Source: Asterias amurensis
Taxonomy: Eukaryota > Echinodermata > Asteroidea > Forcipulatida > Asteriidae
Assembly: GCF_032118995.1 (NCBI RefSeq)
Contig: NC_092660.1
Coordinates: 18,152,501-18,216,500, forward strand
Reading direction: 5' to 3'
DNA length: 64,000 bases
Each line of letters opens with the position of its first letter. The first letter of the stretch is position 1. Shown piece after piece: positions 11,348 through 22,800 of this stretch. Under the pieces are notes generated by a model that saw only the letters and a list, made by a program, of their open reading frames with translations, did not search any database and had not been told where the DNA came from. Made by a program: the position numbers and the translations under genes.

Positions 11348-13685
11348 TAGTCTTGGTCCCAAGACCATTGGTGTTGCGCGGTCACACACAACCAACGTTC
11401 CGATTATGCACGGCAAAAACTGTCCACGCTTGTAATGAACGAACGCTAGCGGGCGCTCTGTTTCTCTGATTTAGATCTCACAATGGTCTTGAATATTTGC
11501 AACGACGGGTCTTAACTTTTTTATTGTTTTTCGGCAAATCTCCCCCGACTTTCCGGTGGAGCCAATCAGAGGCTGCGTTGCGGTTGGCTCATGAATAATT
11601 CATCAGTGTTGTGCATGTAGTGTACAATGCATGCAGTAATTCCGTTGCATGACTTTTGCTTTACTCTGTGTGTGGGTATATATGTTTTTATCGGAGTATA
11701 ATAATGTCCAGATCAGTAGGATTTGAAACTTTGACACAGGGTGGAAATACGATAAAGAAAGGTTTGTGGTACCAGCACAAACATTTCTATGTATAATGTC
11801 CAGATCCAGACTACTGCATTGCCATGATATGCAGCTTGAAATGTGATCGTGCCGTTATGCTCCCGACGTGCCAGGGCCCACACTGATGAAGCCTGTATTG
11901 GCTAAACAATCAATTGCTTATAGTTAGCACAAAATAGTATTGCTTAGCAGAAACTGGTTGCCAGCCAATTTTTAATTAAATTTGAAATTTTGTAGTGCCC
12001 AAGTAAATGTAGTGCCAAGTAAATTTTTGGATAGTAAAGAAATTTTGTACAGTATTTTCTGCCAAACAGATATTAACTGGTGGGCACTGTAGTGTTATTC
12101 ACAGTGAAAGTTTTTTAATCTTGGGGGAAGGAAATCTTGAGGGATTCAAAAGCGTCTTTGGGAGAACGTATTTTGAAACGTAACCGTAGCTGCATATCTT
12201 GGAACGTAAGCGTAGCTTGACTCGGGATTGAAAGCGTACTTTTTGATATTGTAGCGTAACCTAATAGTATCTTGGAGTGTATAAGCGTAGCTGAGTAGCT
12301 GCGTAGCTTGAACGTAACAGTATCTTTTGGTGGAGCGTAAGCATATCTTGGAACGTAATTCGTAGCTGCGTATCTTGGAACGTAAGCGTAACTTGACATG
12401 GGATTGAAAGCGTACCTTTTGATATTATAGTGTAACTTGAAGGAACGTAGACCTAAGCGTATCTTGGAACGTAAACGTAGCTGCGTATCTTGGAATGTAA
12501 GCGTAGCTTGACTCGGGCTTGAAAACATACCTTTTGATATTATAGTGTAACTTGAAGGAACGTAGACCTAAGCGTATCTTGGAACGTAAACGTAGCCGAG
12601 TAGCTGCGTAGCTTGGAACGTAACCATATAACATTTTTTTGGAATGTAGTCGTAACAATATCTTTTGGAATAACTCATGAGAAATTTCGAATTTTGATTG
12701 CTTGTCCAGCGGCGACTACTGCTATTCAACTCCCAGTTATTTGAGGCGAATAGTCGGGTCATTAAATTCCACTAGTTGCCCAGTTTAATCATTACCTCAA
12801 AAATAACTCTTCATTCACAGAATTAAAAAATAATACTTTGTTTGACAAAATTATGCTTTGAGGGAATTTTGTTGTAGCATTATTTTTATTTAAACCTTTT
12901 ATAAAAAATTCTCATAATTTTGTTAAGCTACTCACACAATAACACTGTCAATATAACAATATGCGATATTCCTACGTTTTGACATCATCAAAATTACCTG
13001 AAAACTCATAACAAAAAGAAATTAGGGGGCCATGAATCAAAATGGAGCATATTGGAACGTTGCGATCATAAGAAACAACGGATTCGACACCCGCAAGCTG
13101 GGAGTTCATAGCGCCTGGGATTTAACACCTCCAACCCCCACGAGACACGGCACGGGGCGGTTTCACAAGGCTTATTTCACGTTCCGATTGCTCCACGCCG
13201 TGGGGCCATACAGCGTCCGATACACGGACTCTCTGAATGCTAATTTTACGTTCGATTTTTGACCATTACGATTTCAAATCGTCACGTATCCATAATCTGA
13301 ATATGTACCTATACTTAAAATTTCACTGTTTTCCTTTTAATAGGCCTATAATGACCACGGAATCACTCTTTGAGCAAAGATTATTAAAAATAGACCGCCG
13401 ATCATATTGACCTTTGACTCGATCTAGTTTGAATAGTCATCTTCAATTCGTCACGTGATATGAATATTGCATACATTAAAAGTAATTTACATAGTCTGGC
13501 CACGCCTTCAATTCGCAAATATCCAAGACCATGGTGAGCACAGGACATGGTGAGATCCGTAAATCAGAGAAACAGAGCGCCCGCTAGCGTTCGTTCATTA
13601 CAAGCGTGGACAGTTTTTGCCGTGCATAATCGGAACGTTGGTTGTGTGTGACCGCGCAACACCAATGGTCTTGGAACCAAGACTA
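11348..13685. mobile_element. 2.3-kb long-TIR transposon with 9-bp TSD (Mutator-like)
   Basis: The first and last roughly 145 bp are inverted copies of each other: TAGTCTTGGTCCCAAGACCA at the left, the reverse complement at the right, including GCGCGGTCACACACAACC and CGAACGCTAGCGGGCGCTCT. The flanks are a perfect 9-bp direct repeat, TTTAAAAGT (11339-11347 and 13686-13694). Long TIRs with 9-bp duplications are the hallmark of Mutator-like elements in known families. The interior holds a minisatellite and no recognisable transposase, so the element is non-autonomous. A 378-bp relative is at 42348-42725. Confidence 0.85.
12170..12640 (+). repeat. Minisatellite inside the long-TIR element
   Basis: Imperfect tandem copies built on CTTGGAACGTAAGCGTAGC. 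The clearest unit is about 114 bp (12424-12538 and 12539-12640). It gives the overlapping minus ORFs at 12115-12762 with repeated YVPRYA peptides, which I take as repeat translation rather than genes. Confidence 0.8.
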
Positions 13686-14008
13686 TTTAAAAGTATTACG
13701 GCGCCCCTACTTTTAGAAACTATAACTTAAAGGCTCCCCTTTGAGCCGGGAGCTTTATAGTTTCTAGAAGTAAGCGCCCCCCCCCCCCTCAGTTAATGGG
13801 TTTATCTCAAAACAAAGCACAGACACATTCTGTATAGTACACGTAACTTTCCTATACAATTCAATTTACTCACTTGACAAATACATTGTACATTTTTTTG
13901 GCATGGTACGCAGCTGGAGTGATGAACAGAGAAAAACAAAGGATTGGATTCTTCTGTGACATCTAAACAGAAAGGTAAATACAAAAAAAGCACTGGGAAA
14001 GCGAAACA

Positions 14009-14133
14009 GGTCAACTCGTACCCAAGTCAACTCGTACCCAAAATATTGTACCCAAGTCAACTCGTACCAAAGTCAACTCGTACCTAGGTCAACTCGTACC
14101 CAGGTCAACTCGTACCCAAGTCAACTCGTACCG
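14009..14133 (+). repeat. 17-bp minisatellite just upstream of the fucosyltransferase start
   Basis: About seven copies of GTCAACTCGTACCCAAG, with one interruption (AAAATATTGTACCC), ending about 16 bp before the proposed ATG. It lies where the promoter or 5'UTR should be. Confidence 0.9.
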
Positions 14134-14148
14134 TACAACGTACGTTGT

Positions 14149-16139
14149 ATGCCGAAACGGAGAATTATCGTGCGGCGTGATTTTGTAAGCGATAGGAAAT
14201 AAAAATGATGTTCTACCTTCATATGGAGCTCACTTTAATTGATAATAATCTCACGAATTTCGTTTTTAATAATGTTTGTTTATCTCATTTCTGCCTTTTT
14301 TCCGCAAGGATATTCACTCAGATGTCCTTTTGAACAACCCAATGGATGAGCAAACTCCAAGCAAGAAATGTACGCTCACAGTTTGAAACTAAGGGCAGTG
14401 GACACTGTACTTACTCAAAATAATTATTAGCAAAAACCTTTCTAGGTAACGAGTAACGGGGAGAGGTTGATAGTATAAAACATTGTGAGAAACGGCACCC
14501 TCTGAATTAATGTAGTTTTCGAGCAAGAAGTAATTTTCCACGAATTTGATTTCGAGACCTCTGATTTACAATGTTGAGGTCTCGAAATCAAGCATCATTA
14601 ATATCTCGCAACTTCGACGACCGATTGAGCCCAAATTTTTTATAGGCTTGTTACTTTATGTTTATGATGGTACACACCAAGTGAGAACACTGGTCTTTGA
14701 CAATTACCAAACGAGTACAGTGCCTTTAAGATTATAACGAAAATGATGAGCCTAATAATATGACTTGATGTGTGAAGTCCTTAACTTCCCTCTCAACAAT
14801 AATTGCAAAATTGGGGTTTACAAGAATGTATTGCTCTTTTTGTTTTCCTCTTTAGAGAGACATCTTCTTGGGCGTTATAAGCTTTGGTCTGATTGGATAT
14901 TACTTATTGACGATGTTACCAAGCGTCTACAAACATGTTGAGAACATTGTACACATTACAAACAATCTCACTCGTGTGAACGATAGACCACCTATCGTGA
15001 GAAGATTCCGCAGCAAAGGGTTGCCCACAAATACAAATATGACTAAATTACTTACTAGCGATCAAGCTATAACTGCGAGAAGATATCATCACATGCACTC
15101 GTCTACAGGGGGCCAATGTAATTACAGGGTTCAAGTGCACGACACAAATGAAAGAATTAAGAAATTGAACATAATATCTCAAACCAACATACTCTGTGAT
15201 AATCACTGCAACATTGAGCTTATAGTCGCCAATGAAAACAACAAGTTTAAAGGAATGGACGCAGTTGTCTTCCATATAGCGAAAAGCCAAATTCCAAAAC
15301 CCCTTCCTGCACCAGCAAACCCCAAACAGACGTGGATTTATTTCTCGATGGAATCCCCGATTTCAAACGCACGGGAAAGAGGTTTCCCAATCAACCGCCT
15401 ATCCGTTCACGCAACCTGGACATACCACAGGGGCTCCGACATAAGCGTCCCGTTAGGAATTTACCGAACAGGGATGCCCATGACTAATCGGACAAAATCA
15501 CCCGAAGAATGGGTTGCAGGAAAGAACAAATTGGTTGCATGGATGGCCAGTAACTGTCACGGCACTTCCTGGCCAAGGACTGCCTTTGTACAAGCACTGA
15601 ATAAGGTTATCCACGTCGATATGTACGGAGGATGCGGAAACCTAAAATGCCCACGAACAAAGAAATGTGACGATGACTTGTTGAGGCAATATAAGTTCTA
15701 TCTGTCACTAGAGAATGCAGAGTGCGGTGACTACATCACGGAGAAACTCTGGATTAAAGCGCTCCAGCGAGGGGTCGTCCCGATCGTCAATGGTCCCACG
15801 AGAAAAGTTTACGAGGAATTTGCACCGCCCAACTCCTTCATTTACGTCGGTGATTACAAGAACTTGCAAGAACTCGCTAATTACCTAAGACTGTTGGACT
15901 CTAAACCCGAATTGTATGCCCAGTTTTTCGAATGGCGGTACAAGGGTTCCGTTCGATATGGGAATGCACACGATCCTCCCGTCTGGTGCGATCAAGTTAT
16001 ACCGATAATAGAGAAAGTTAAACGGGGAGAGTTGAAGAGAGTACTGGTTGGAAACAGCCAATTCGCAAGATCGTGTAGGCCTCCGCCTAACAAAGGTCGA
16101 TCAGTTTCCGCTTACGGTGTAAAATGGGTACCTTGGTAA
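14149..16139 (+). CDS. Alpha-1,3-fucosyltransferase, GT10 family
   Basis: A Golgi type II membrane enzyme expected to move fucose from GDP-fucose onto N-acetylglucosamine in glycans. The large exon is 14856-16139. Its acceptor follows TTTTCCTCTTTAG. I propose a first exon 14149-14184 (MPKRRIIVRRDF, donor GTAAGC), which joins in phase 0 and supplies the short basic cytoplasmic tail such enzymes have; total 439 aa. Next come a membrane anchor (about residues 14-34, IFLGVISFGLIGYYLLTML), a stem, and the two-part GT10 domain. Hallmarks: WIYFSMESP, KLVAWMASNCH, and the donor-binding motif FYLSLENAECGDYITEKLW near residue 292, followed by ALQRGVVPIVNGP and APPNSFIYVGDYKN. The single large catalytic exon is common in this family. 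Exact linkage (Lewis-type or core alpha-1,3) cannot be told. The first exon is less certain than the rest. Confidence 0.92.
14391..14729 (+). mobile_element. TTAA-MITE copy 3
   Basis: AAGGGCAGTGGACACTGTAC to GTACAGTGCCTTTAAG, with the GAGACCTCTGATTTACAATG palindrome. It lies in the fucosyltransferase intron (14185-14855). Confidence 0.85.
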
Positions 16140-16731
16140 ACCAAAATCAAAAGCAACAAGGGAAACTTTGAAGTTCAAAAAAGTTTTTTAAAGTAAGGTA
16201 ATTGATTGGTTGCTATTGTAAGGATGTATTCCCACTATTTTATCTCTAGAGTACAATTCCCAAAATAGTTGTTTACACTTCAACAGGTGGCCCATATCCT
16301 CTGTCAGCCCATGTCCAGTGTTAGCCCCCCCCCCTCACATTCCTGACCACCCACCCTTACCCCCCCCCCCCGTTGACCATTACATCATCCCACTTCTAGG
16401 TAATGATGTCACCGATCTTATATTATTTCTGTGTGACATCATTTCTAAATTTAGAGTTCCCCCACCACCAAAATCCTATATAACCTCTGCCCAACTTTCA
16501 CTCTGGGCCTCCATATGGTGCCCGATTATCATTTCCAGCCGTTTTAAACAATATTGTTCGCACTTCTTCTCTATACATTTCAAAAAGAGACCTTGATAAG
16601 TTCAATATTTTAGCAAATCTATACATAGAGGTAATATATTCTACTTTGTGAACAAAAAAGAACCAATTATAGTGCAAGCAATCCCCCTTTTCCAGCAAAA
16701 TTCAACAAACCGTGACCGAAGATTGGCCACT

Positions 16732-16915
16732 TTAAGGCGTACGGTGGCGCTATGACAGGTGAGTGGTTGACGCTTTACGGACTGCAAAAATGGAGAGGCG
16801 CGAGGGTTCGAATCCTGTCCGAGTGTTAAAATGTCTGATTTTTCCTTGGGACCCGGGAAAGCACTGAGCATAGAGTGCTTATAGGACACCGGTGTAAGGT
16901 AAGTCTCTTTGGTAT
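16732..16915 (+). mobile_element. tRNA-derived SINE (type 1 relative)
   Basis: B-box GGGTTCGAATCCTGTCCGAG followed by a tail with GCACTGAGCATAGAGTGCTT and ACACCGGTGTAAGGTAAG. The head is diverged from the other type 1 copies. Confidence 0.5.
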
Positions 16916-17093
16916 CACCCCCCCCCCCGTCGAGATTATTGGATTTTATTTAACTGTAGGCGGTTAAAACAAAAAAAATGGTGAAACTGAAAGTAAAGAC
17001 CACGTTAGCCCTCCAACGGAGGAGTCCAACCTGGGCTAAGACCACGTGAGACTCGTCGATGTAAAAATGGTTCATCGTCCTCTTCTTCTTCTA

Positions 17094-17228
17094 ATGGAAA
17101 AGTTTCCGTGTAGCGCCACCACTTTTTCATTTGAAATAAAGTAATATAGTATCTAATTTACCCGATTAATATATCCATTTTTATAAAAATTAGTGAAAAA
17201 GTGGTGGCGCCATACGGAAAATTATCCA
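17094..17228. mobile_element. TTTCCGTATGGCGCCACCAC MITE
   Basis: GGAAAAGTTTCCGTGTAGCG and CACCACTTTTTCATTTG pair with AGTGGTGGCGCCATACGGAA at the right end; central spacer as in the other copies. Confidence 0.85.
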
Positions 17229-18136
17229 TTCTTTTTCTTCTTTCTTCCACCTGAATAAATTACATTATCAAAAACGTAATGCATGTATCTATAAGCTACC
17301 CCAGGAATCGGGAAGTCGTGAAAAGGCAACTTTGTTTGCCATCATACCGTAGTAGCGAGGTGTGGCCACACGGCGAGCACCCGATTCTCACTGGCGTGTG
17401 TGACAGGAGACTCCGTCTCCCACCCGGGGATTCAGAGGGAAAAAAAACGATGGGGAAAATGGTGAGGTGCGGAACATTATATCGGATGATGTAGGCCTAC
17501 TTCTATACCATGTGAACTTAGTGTGACCTTGTACATTCTTTGTATTCTGGCAGGCAAGGTAATAATATTATGGGAAAGTTGACATGTGTCATAATTCCCA
17601 CATTATCCAAGAGTTATGAATTTAAAGTAAAAGCTGGACAAGTTTTGAGATGTGCCCCCATCATATCAAAAGTTGATAGTGGGATGATACCCATAAAACA
17701 TAAGATTTGATGTTTTCGTCCATTAGTCTGTGTACAAATTTTGCCTGCAGGAAGTCCAGAATCAGTGGCTCTTTTGTAGACATGTGATGTCACAGGTCAC
17801 ATCGTCTATACGAGGGCCTCATTAATTAAAATTCACGTCAGGCACGTACGTACGGTTAAAGTTGCACTGAGCAAAAGTGATACTGGCTGATTTGTCATAA
17901 TTGTATCCGGCTGGACTCCTTGAAAGTCCGCCAGCTTTCAGTTGTGAACGTGTGAAATTGTTATAACCACTATAATTTTGAGTGGAAAAAACAAGCGGAC
18001 TGGCCGTTGTTCAGATTATCATTGAAGAATTAAAACAACGAGAAAAAGAAGAGAGCAAACAAAAAACAAGTTGCGAAGACCACTTCACAACTTTCAACAC
18101 CGGATCTGATATTGTGCGAATAATAATTACAGTTGG

Positions 18137-18669
18137 TTAAAGACACTGGCCACTTTTGGTAATATTGTCAAAGACCGGGGTCGGTTTCACAAAGATTTAG
18201 GACTAGTCTACTTAGGACTAGTCCTAAGAGATAACAAAGACGTACAGCTAGTCCTAAGTTAGGACGAGTAACTCATCCTAACTCGAGATAAGACTAGTCC
18301 TAACTCTTTGTGAAATCCACCACATCAGTAGCCTAATCTCACAACATTTATGCATAAAATAACAATTTCTGTTAAAATTTTGACTCATCGAAGTTGCAAG
18401 AGCGAATGACGAAAGAAAAAACACACAATAATACACTTATAATAATTAACTTGTTGCACACTTCGTGTCCTTTCTGATGCAAGGCTTCAGGCCTGAAGTC
18501 TTTTAAACATTGAGTGAGAATTTCCTCGTTCTAAAAAAACTATACGTTCAGAGGGAGCCGTTGATCACAATGTTTTATACTATCAACAGCTCTCCATTGC
18601 TCATTACCAAGTATGTTTTATGCTAACAATTATTTTGAGCAATTTACCAATAGTGTCCACTGCCTTTAA
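18137..18669 (-). mobile_element. TTAA-MITE copy 4 with a nested palindrome
   Basis: TTAAAGACACTGGCCACTTT to AGTGTCCACTGCCTTTAA. It is interrupted at about 18179-18325 by an inverted-repeat element. Confidence 0.8.
18179..18325. mobile_element. Nested palindromic element (GGTTTCACAAAGA)
   Basis: GGTCGGTTTCACAAAGATTT pairs with AACTCTTTGTGAAATCCACC; inside, GGACTAGTCCTAAG is repeated in both orientations. Fragments occur at 33045-33090 and 53878-53945. Confidence 0.75.
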
Positions 18670-19214
18670 ACCTGCCACCTGTTTTATCATTATCAGCACA
18701 TTTGGAACAGTAAACGAAACCATTTTGAGCGAGTCAGTTTGTATCGCCATAACAATATTCTAATGATAGAATGGTCAAGTGGTTGACCCAGCTATACCTG
18801 CGCTCTTGACTAGATTTTCAAAAGCGATTAAGCTACTCATCAACTTTAGCTAACTTGGAAACTACCAAAGCCAGCCTGTGATATGAAACTCACAGGGCCT
18901 ACTTCAAAAAGAAGCTATTAAATGTTCAAAAATAGGAACCCGAAACTTTCTAACTTTAAAGGTAGGGTTGTCTTCCTTTTTGTTGGAACCGTTCATCAAA
19001 TTAGGCGGGAGCGTTTTTGAGATATCGCAGGAAAGCTTCAGGGGCTTTGTCCACAGCGGGAAGAATAATCCGTAATAATTGGGGAAACAATCCAAGAAAC
19101 GATAGAGCAGAAACAGATTGTGATAATATTCTTTATTCCCGATGCAAATTTACCATCTCTTTATATCATTGTGGTAGGCCTACCCGCTGCCAAAACATAG
19201 GATTCGAACTGCCT

Positions 19215-19390
19215 CTACCTATCGGTAGTCTAGTTGGTAAGACACTGCTCTAGAATTGCAAGGGTAACTTGAGTAACATGCCTGTGATATTTTTTTTCAC
19301 AGGATGCGGGGAAGTATTGAGTATTGAGTAAACAGTGCTAACATAGTCCGTACATCGGTGTGTGGGTAAAAAAAAAAAAAAAAAAAAAAA
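19215..19390 (+). mobile_element. tRNA-derived SINE (type 1), copy in unit A
   Basis: A box GTCTAGTTGGTAAGACACTG; the B box is lost compared with 35185-35350; tail CATCGGTGTGTGGGTAAAA then a long A run. Shared with unit B, so it predates the duplication. Confidence 0.65.
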
Positions 19391-19758
19391 GTAACATCTA
19401 TTAGAAATAATTATTGTTGAATCCCTCTCCCTACAACCACATTCTTTTTTTGAATGCAAATCTCAAAAAATATGATATACATTATCAACATCTACAGTGC
19501 TGAAAGTCAAACTTTTGTAAAGATACAATAGGTAGTATACCCTCCCTTTAAGCACTTTTTGATTAGGTATTTAAAAGCAAGCGCGAAGCCGACAGTGGCA
19601 TTTTGACATAAAAGCTGCTTCCTCATTCACTCGCTCGCCCGCTCACGGTTGAGTTAACACACCATTGTAAACAATTATCTGGGAGTCTGCGAAGTAAAAA
19701 ACACCTTTTGATATACAACTCCAAAAGCCCGTGTCAGTTTTATACCAATAAATTGACG

Positions 19759-19766
19759 TATATAAA
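19759..19766 (+). promoter_or_regulatory. TATA box of amidohydrolase copy A
   Basis: TATATAAA 129 bp before the start codon, in a region conserved with unit B (35780-35787). Transcription would start about 30 bp downstream, giving a 5'UTR of about 100 nt. Confidence 0.55.
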
Positions 19767-19894
19767 TGTTCAAAGTTTTATTCAACGTAGGCTAGGTGCG
19801 TCTTATTCCTGTTCTAGCCTTCGATTTAGGACTGTTCGAGACGTTTATACGTACGCGATTATACGAACGGTGTCAACCTCGAGTCAGTTAAAAA

Positions 19895-22800
19895 ATGCCT
19901 CCCAAAAAAGTAAAGGCAGATTATATTCTGTTCGGAGGGAGCATCTTGACGATGGATGAAGATAACCAGGCCACAGCTGAAGCCATTGCCATCAGGGAGG
20001 AGAAGATCGTCGCCGTGGGGACGATGGAAGACGTCTTCTCATTCAATGGAGGTATTAAGACAAAGATGATCTACCTTAACAGGCAGACCCTGATGCCCGG
20101 GTTCATTGAGCCGCACCAACACGCCATCATTACTGCCCAGACAAACAGCCAGTTCATCAACATAAGCGGTGTCAATTACAGGTATTACTATTATTTTTAT
20201 ATATTTTATTATTAAGTATTTTTTATACAGGTTAAAGGCAGTGGACACTATTGGTAATGACTCAAAAATAATTATTAGCATAAAACCTCACGAGAGGTTG
20301 ATGGTATAAAACATTGTGAGAAACGGCTCCCTCTGAAGTGCCATAGTTTTCGAGAAAGAAGTAATTTTCAACGAATTTGATTTCGAGACCTCAGATTTAG
20401 AATTTGAGGCCTCGAAATCAACCATCTAAACGCACACAACTTCGTGTGGCAAGGGTGTTTTCTTCTTTCATTATTATCTCACAACTTTGACGACCGATTG
20501 AGCTCAAATTTTCACAGGTTAGTTATTTTATGCATATGTTCAGATACACCAACTATGAAGGCTGGTCTTTGACAATTACCAATAGTGTCCACTGTCTTTA
20601 ACACGGAGGATATATAAGGCCTATTGTAAAATTTCCATAAGGATAGAACCAACTTCGGACTGATCATACCCAAGCCTACATCCGTATGGACTGTAAAAGG
20701 GGTAACCCTGTTTCAGCCACCCCTATGAGTAGGTGGCAACGGCCTCTGGAAAAAACGATTGTAGCCCACATCTTGAAGTGGCTTTCAGGCCTTGTGTGTC
20801 TGGCGACTTGCATAAAAAAAAAAACTTGAAGAATTTTACGGCGGCACGGCAGGCTTTGAGTTTCATCTTTGAGAAGGACAGGTCATTTTCTTTTTGCCGA
20901 ATGGGCATTCTCATTGGAAACGCTATGGAAAACCTCTAAGGGCACCAAGGCCAAGACCATGAGGCAACGTAGGCCATGGCTTCCGTGGAATGCCCAACCC
21001 GACCGGAAGGGATATATAAAGGGTCTCTTTTTCAAACCAACGAACTTTAAAGACTGACGTCATGTGCGCCTGGTGGGAAACTAAAGAGGCACTGGACACC
21101 TTTGGTAATTGTCAAAGACCAGTATTTCTCACGGTTATCCCAACATTATGAATGAAATACAACTCTGCGAAAATTTTGGTCATTAATTGGTCATCGAAGT
21201 TGAAAGAGAATAATGAAAGAAAAAACACCCTTGCACAAATTCGTGTGCTGTGAGATGCCTAATCAAATATGCCTTTTTATGATTTTTGAGTGAGAAATAA
21301 CCTCTTTAAAAAAAAACTACGTTACTTCAGATGAAGCCATTCCTCACAATCAACAGTTCTCCCTTGTTCGTTACAGGTACGTTTTTAGGCTAACAAATAT
21401 TTTGAGTAATTATCAGTACGGGGCCTTTAGTGACGAAGTTACTTATACTTGAATTCATTTGAAATGAACAATCTACTTGTATGGAAAGGTTTGCGATAAC
21501 ACCATGTAGGCCTAATGACTATCTCTAAATGAGTTGGGGTGGTTCTGAAAATAACCGTTGGTTTCAACTCGACGTTTCGATCAGGCTCTGATCGTGATAC
21601 CACAAACCTTTCCATATTGTATTCCCACCATGCAAAGTTTCAAACCTACTGATCAACATGTCCATTTTTATTGAAGGAGCTACCATGGTAACCCGGGGAT
21701 TCTTGAAGTCATGGAGAAAGAAATGAAGGCACTTGCTGGTGTCCGAGAAAACCCCAAATGGGGTTTGTTTTTCGGTTGGGATCCAGAGCTCGTGCCCGAC
21801 CTTCCGACGCTTAGCGCCGCCTACCTGGACGATAAGTTCCCCTCCAACATTCCGATGGCAGTGGTCGGACAGAGCGGTCATGTTGCTTGGGTTAATAGTG
21901 AAGCTCTGAAACTGGCAAACGTGAGTGTCTTTAAGCTCGATTCATACTTCCTGCGAATGCGATGTGAATTTGACGTGAATTTGTCACACTCCCCTGCACC
22001 CGCTGCGAGTTGCCAACATTTCAACTGAATGCGTATAAGAAAATATTTCGTTGCGAAGTTGGGACGTCAAACTTCGCATATTATACACATTTGCAGGTCG
22101 AAGTAAGTTTTATATCGCAAAACTACTTTTAAAGTTGGCGTCATCTCAGAATTTCGCCATCTTAAGTTTCTTTTAAGTACAAAAATAACATTGTATCTCG
22201 TGGTATCCTATTCTGGAGTAACCAACTCAACTCGAATTTAACCTCAAGCGAAGTTTCGTTCACTCAAGTCATTTGATGAGAAATAAATTAAACTTATTTC
22301 CCGTTTGGAGTGTATGGCTCTTGCTCTACCAGCCAGGCTCCTAGTGGATAATGGTACCGTGGATAATGATACCCACGCCAATTACATCCTTCTGACTGAA
22401 GGGGATTTAACACTGAACATCTTCCCTGAGAGAAAGCTGAAGCAGTTTGTCTTTTGTCTGGATTGCATTCCCGTTAGTGTGGGGGGGGGGGGGGTCGTCA
22501 GTAGTTGAAACGTTTGATAAGTTCTTAAAATCCGTTATTTTGAGTGTGGGTGAGACTATTCTGAAAAACCAACAACTTTGGAGATCCTTGCTGCAATGAA
22601 ATCCGGTTATCCAACTGATATCAAACATAATTCACAAATCTAATTTGAAGTGGCATTCCCTTGGATACAGCATACAGTTTTGCTTAAAATAAATAATTTG
22701 TAGGAGAAAGGTAGTGCATTAGTTATTTCAAAAGCATTTAACAAATTGTTTGTGGCAATATCTTTTTTTTAAAACAAGTTATTTGAAATAAAGCTAGTGT

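Larger units (their letters stand above)
16140..18136. other. Intergenic stretch with a SINE, a MITE and C-runs
   Basis: Holds poly-C runs at 16326-16370 and 16917-16928, a SINE at 16732-16915 and a MITE at 17094-17228. No exon was recognised. The ORFs at 16318 and 17279 have low-complexity or unremarkable translations. Confidence 0.5.

Noticed and set aside
12115-12762. Overlapping minus ORFs with repeated YVPRYA peptides
   Set aside because: They are translations of the minisatellite, not a structural repeat protein that I can support.
13032-13262. 76-codon plus ORF inside the long-TIR element
   Set aside because: No recognisable domain, no splice context, and it lies in a non-autonomous transposon interior.
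17279-17494. 71-codon plus ORF between the fucosyltransferase and unit A
   Set aside because: No recognised similarity, no splice support, and lies between repeats.
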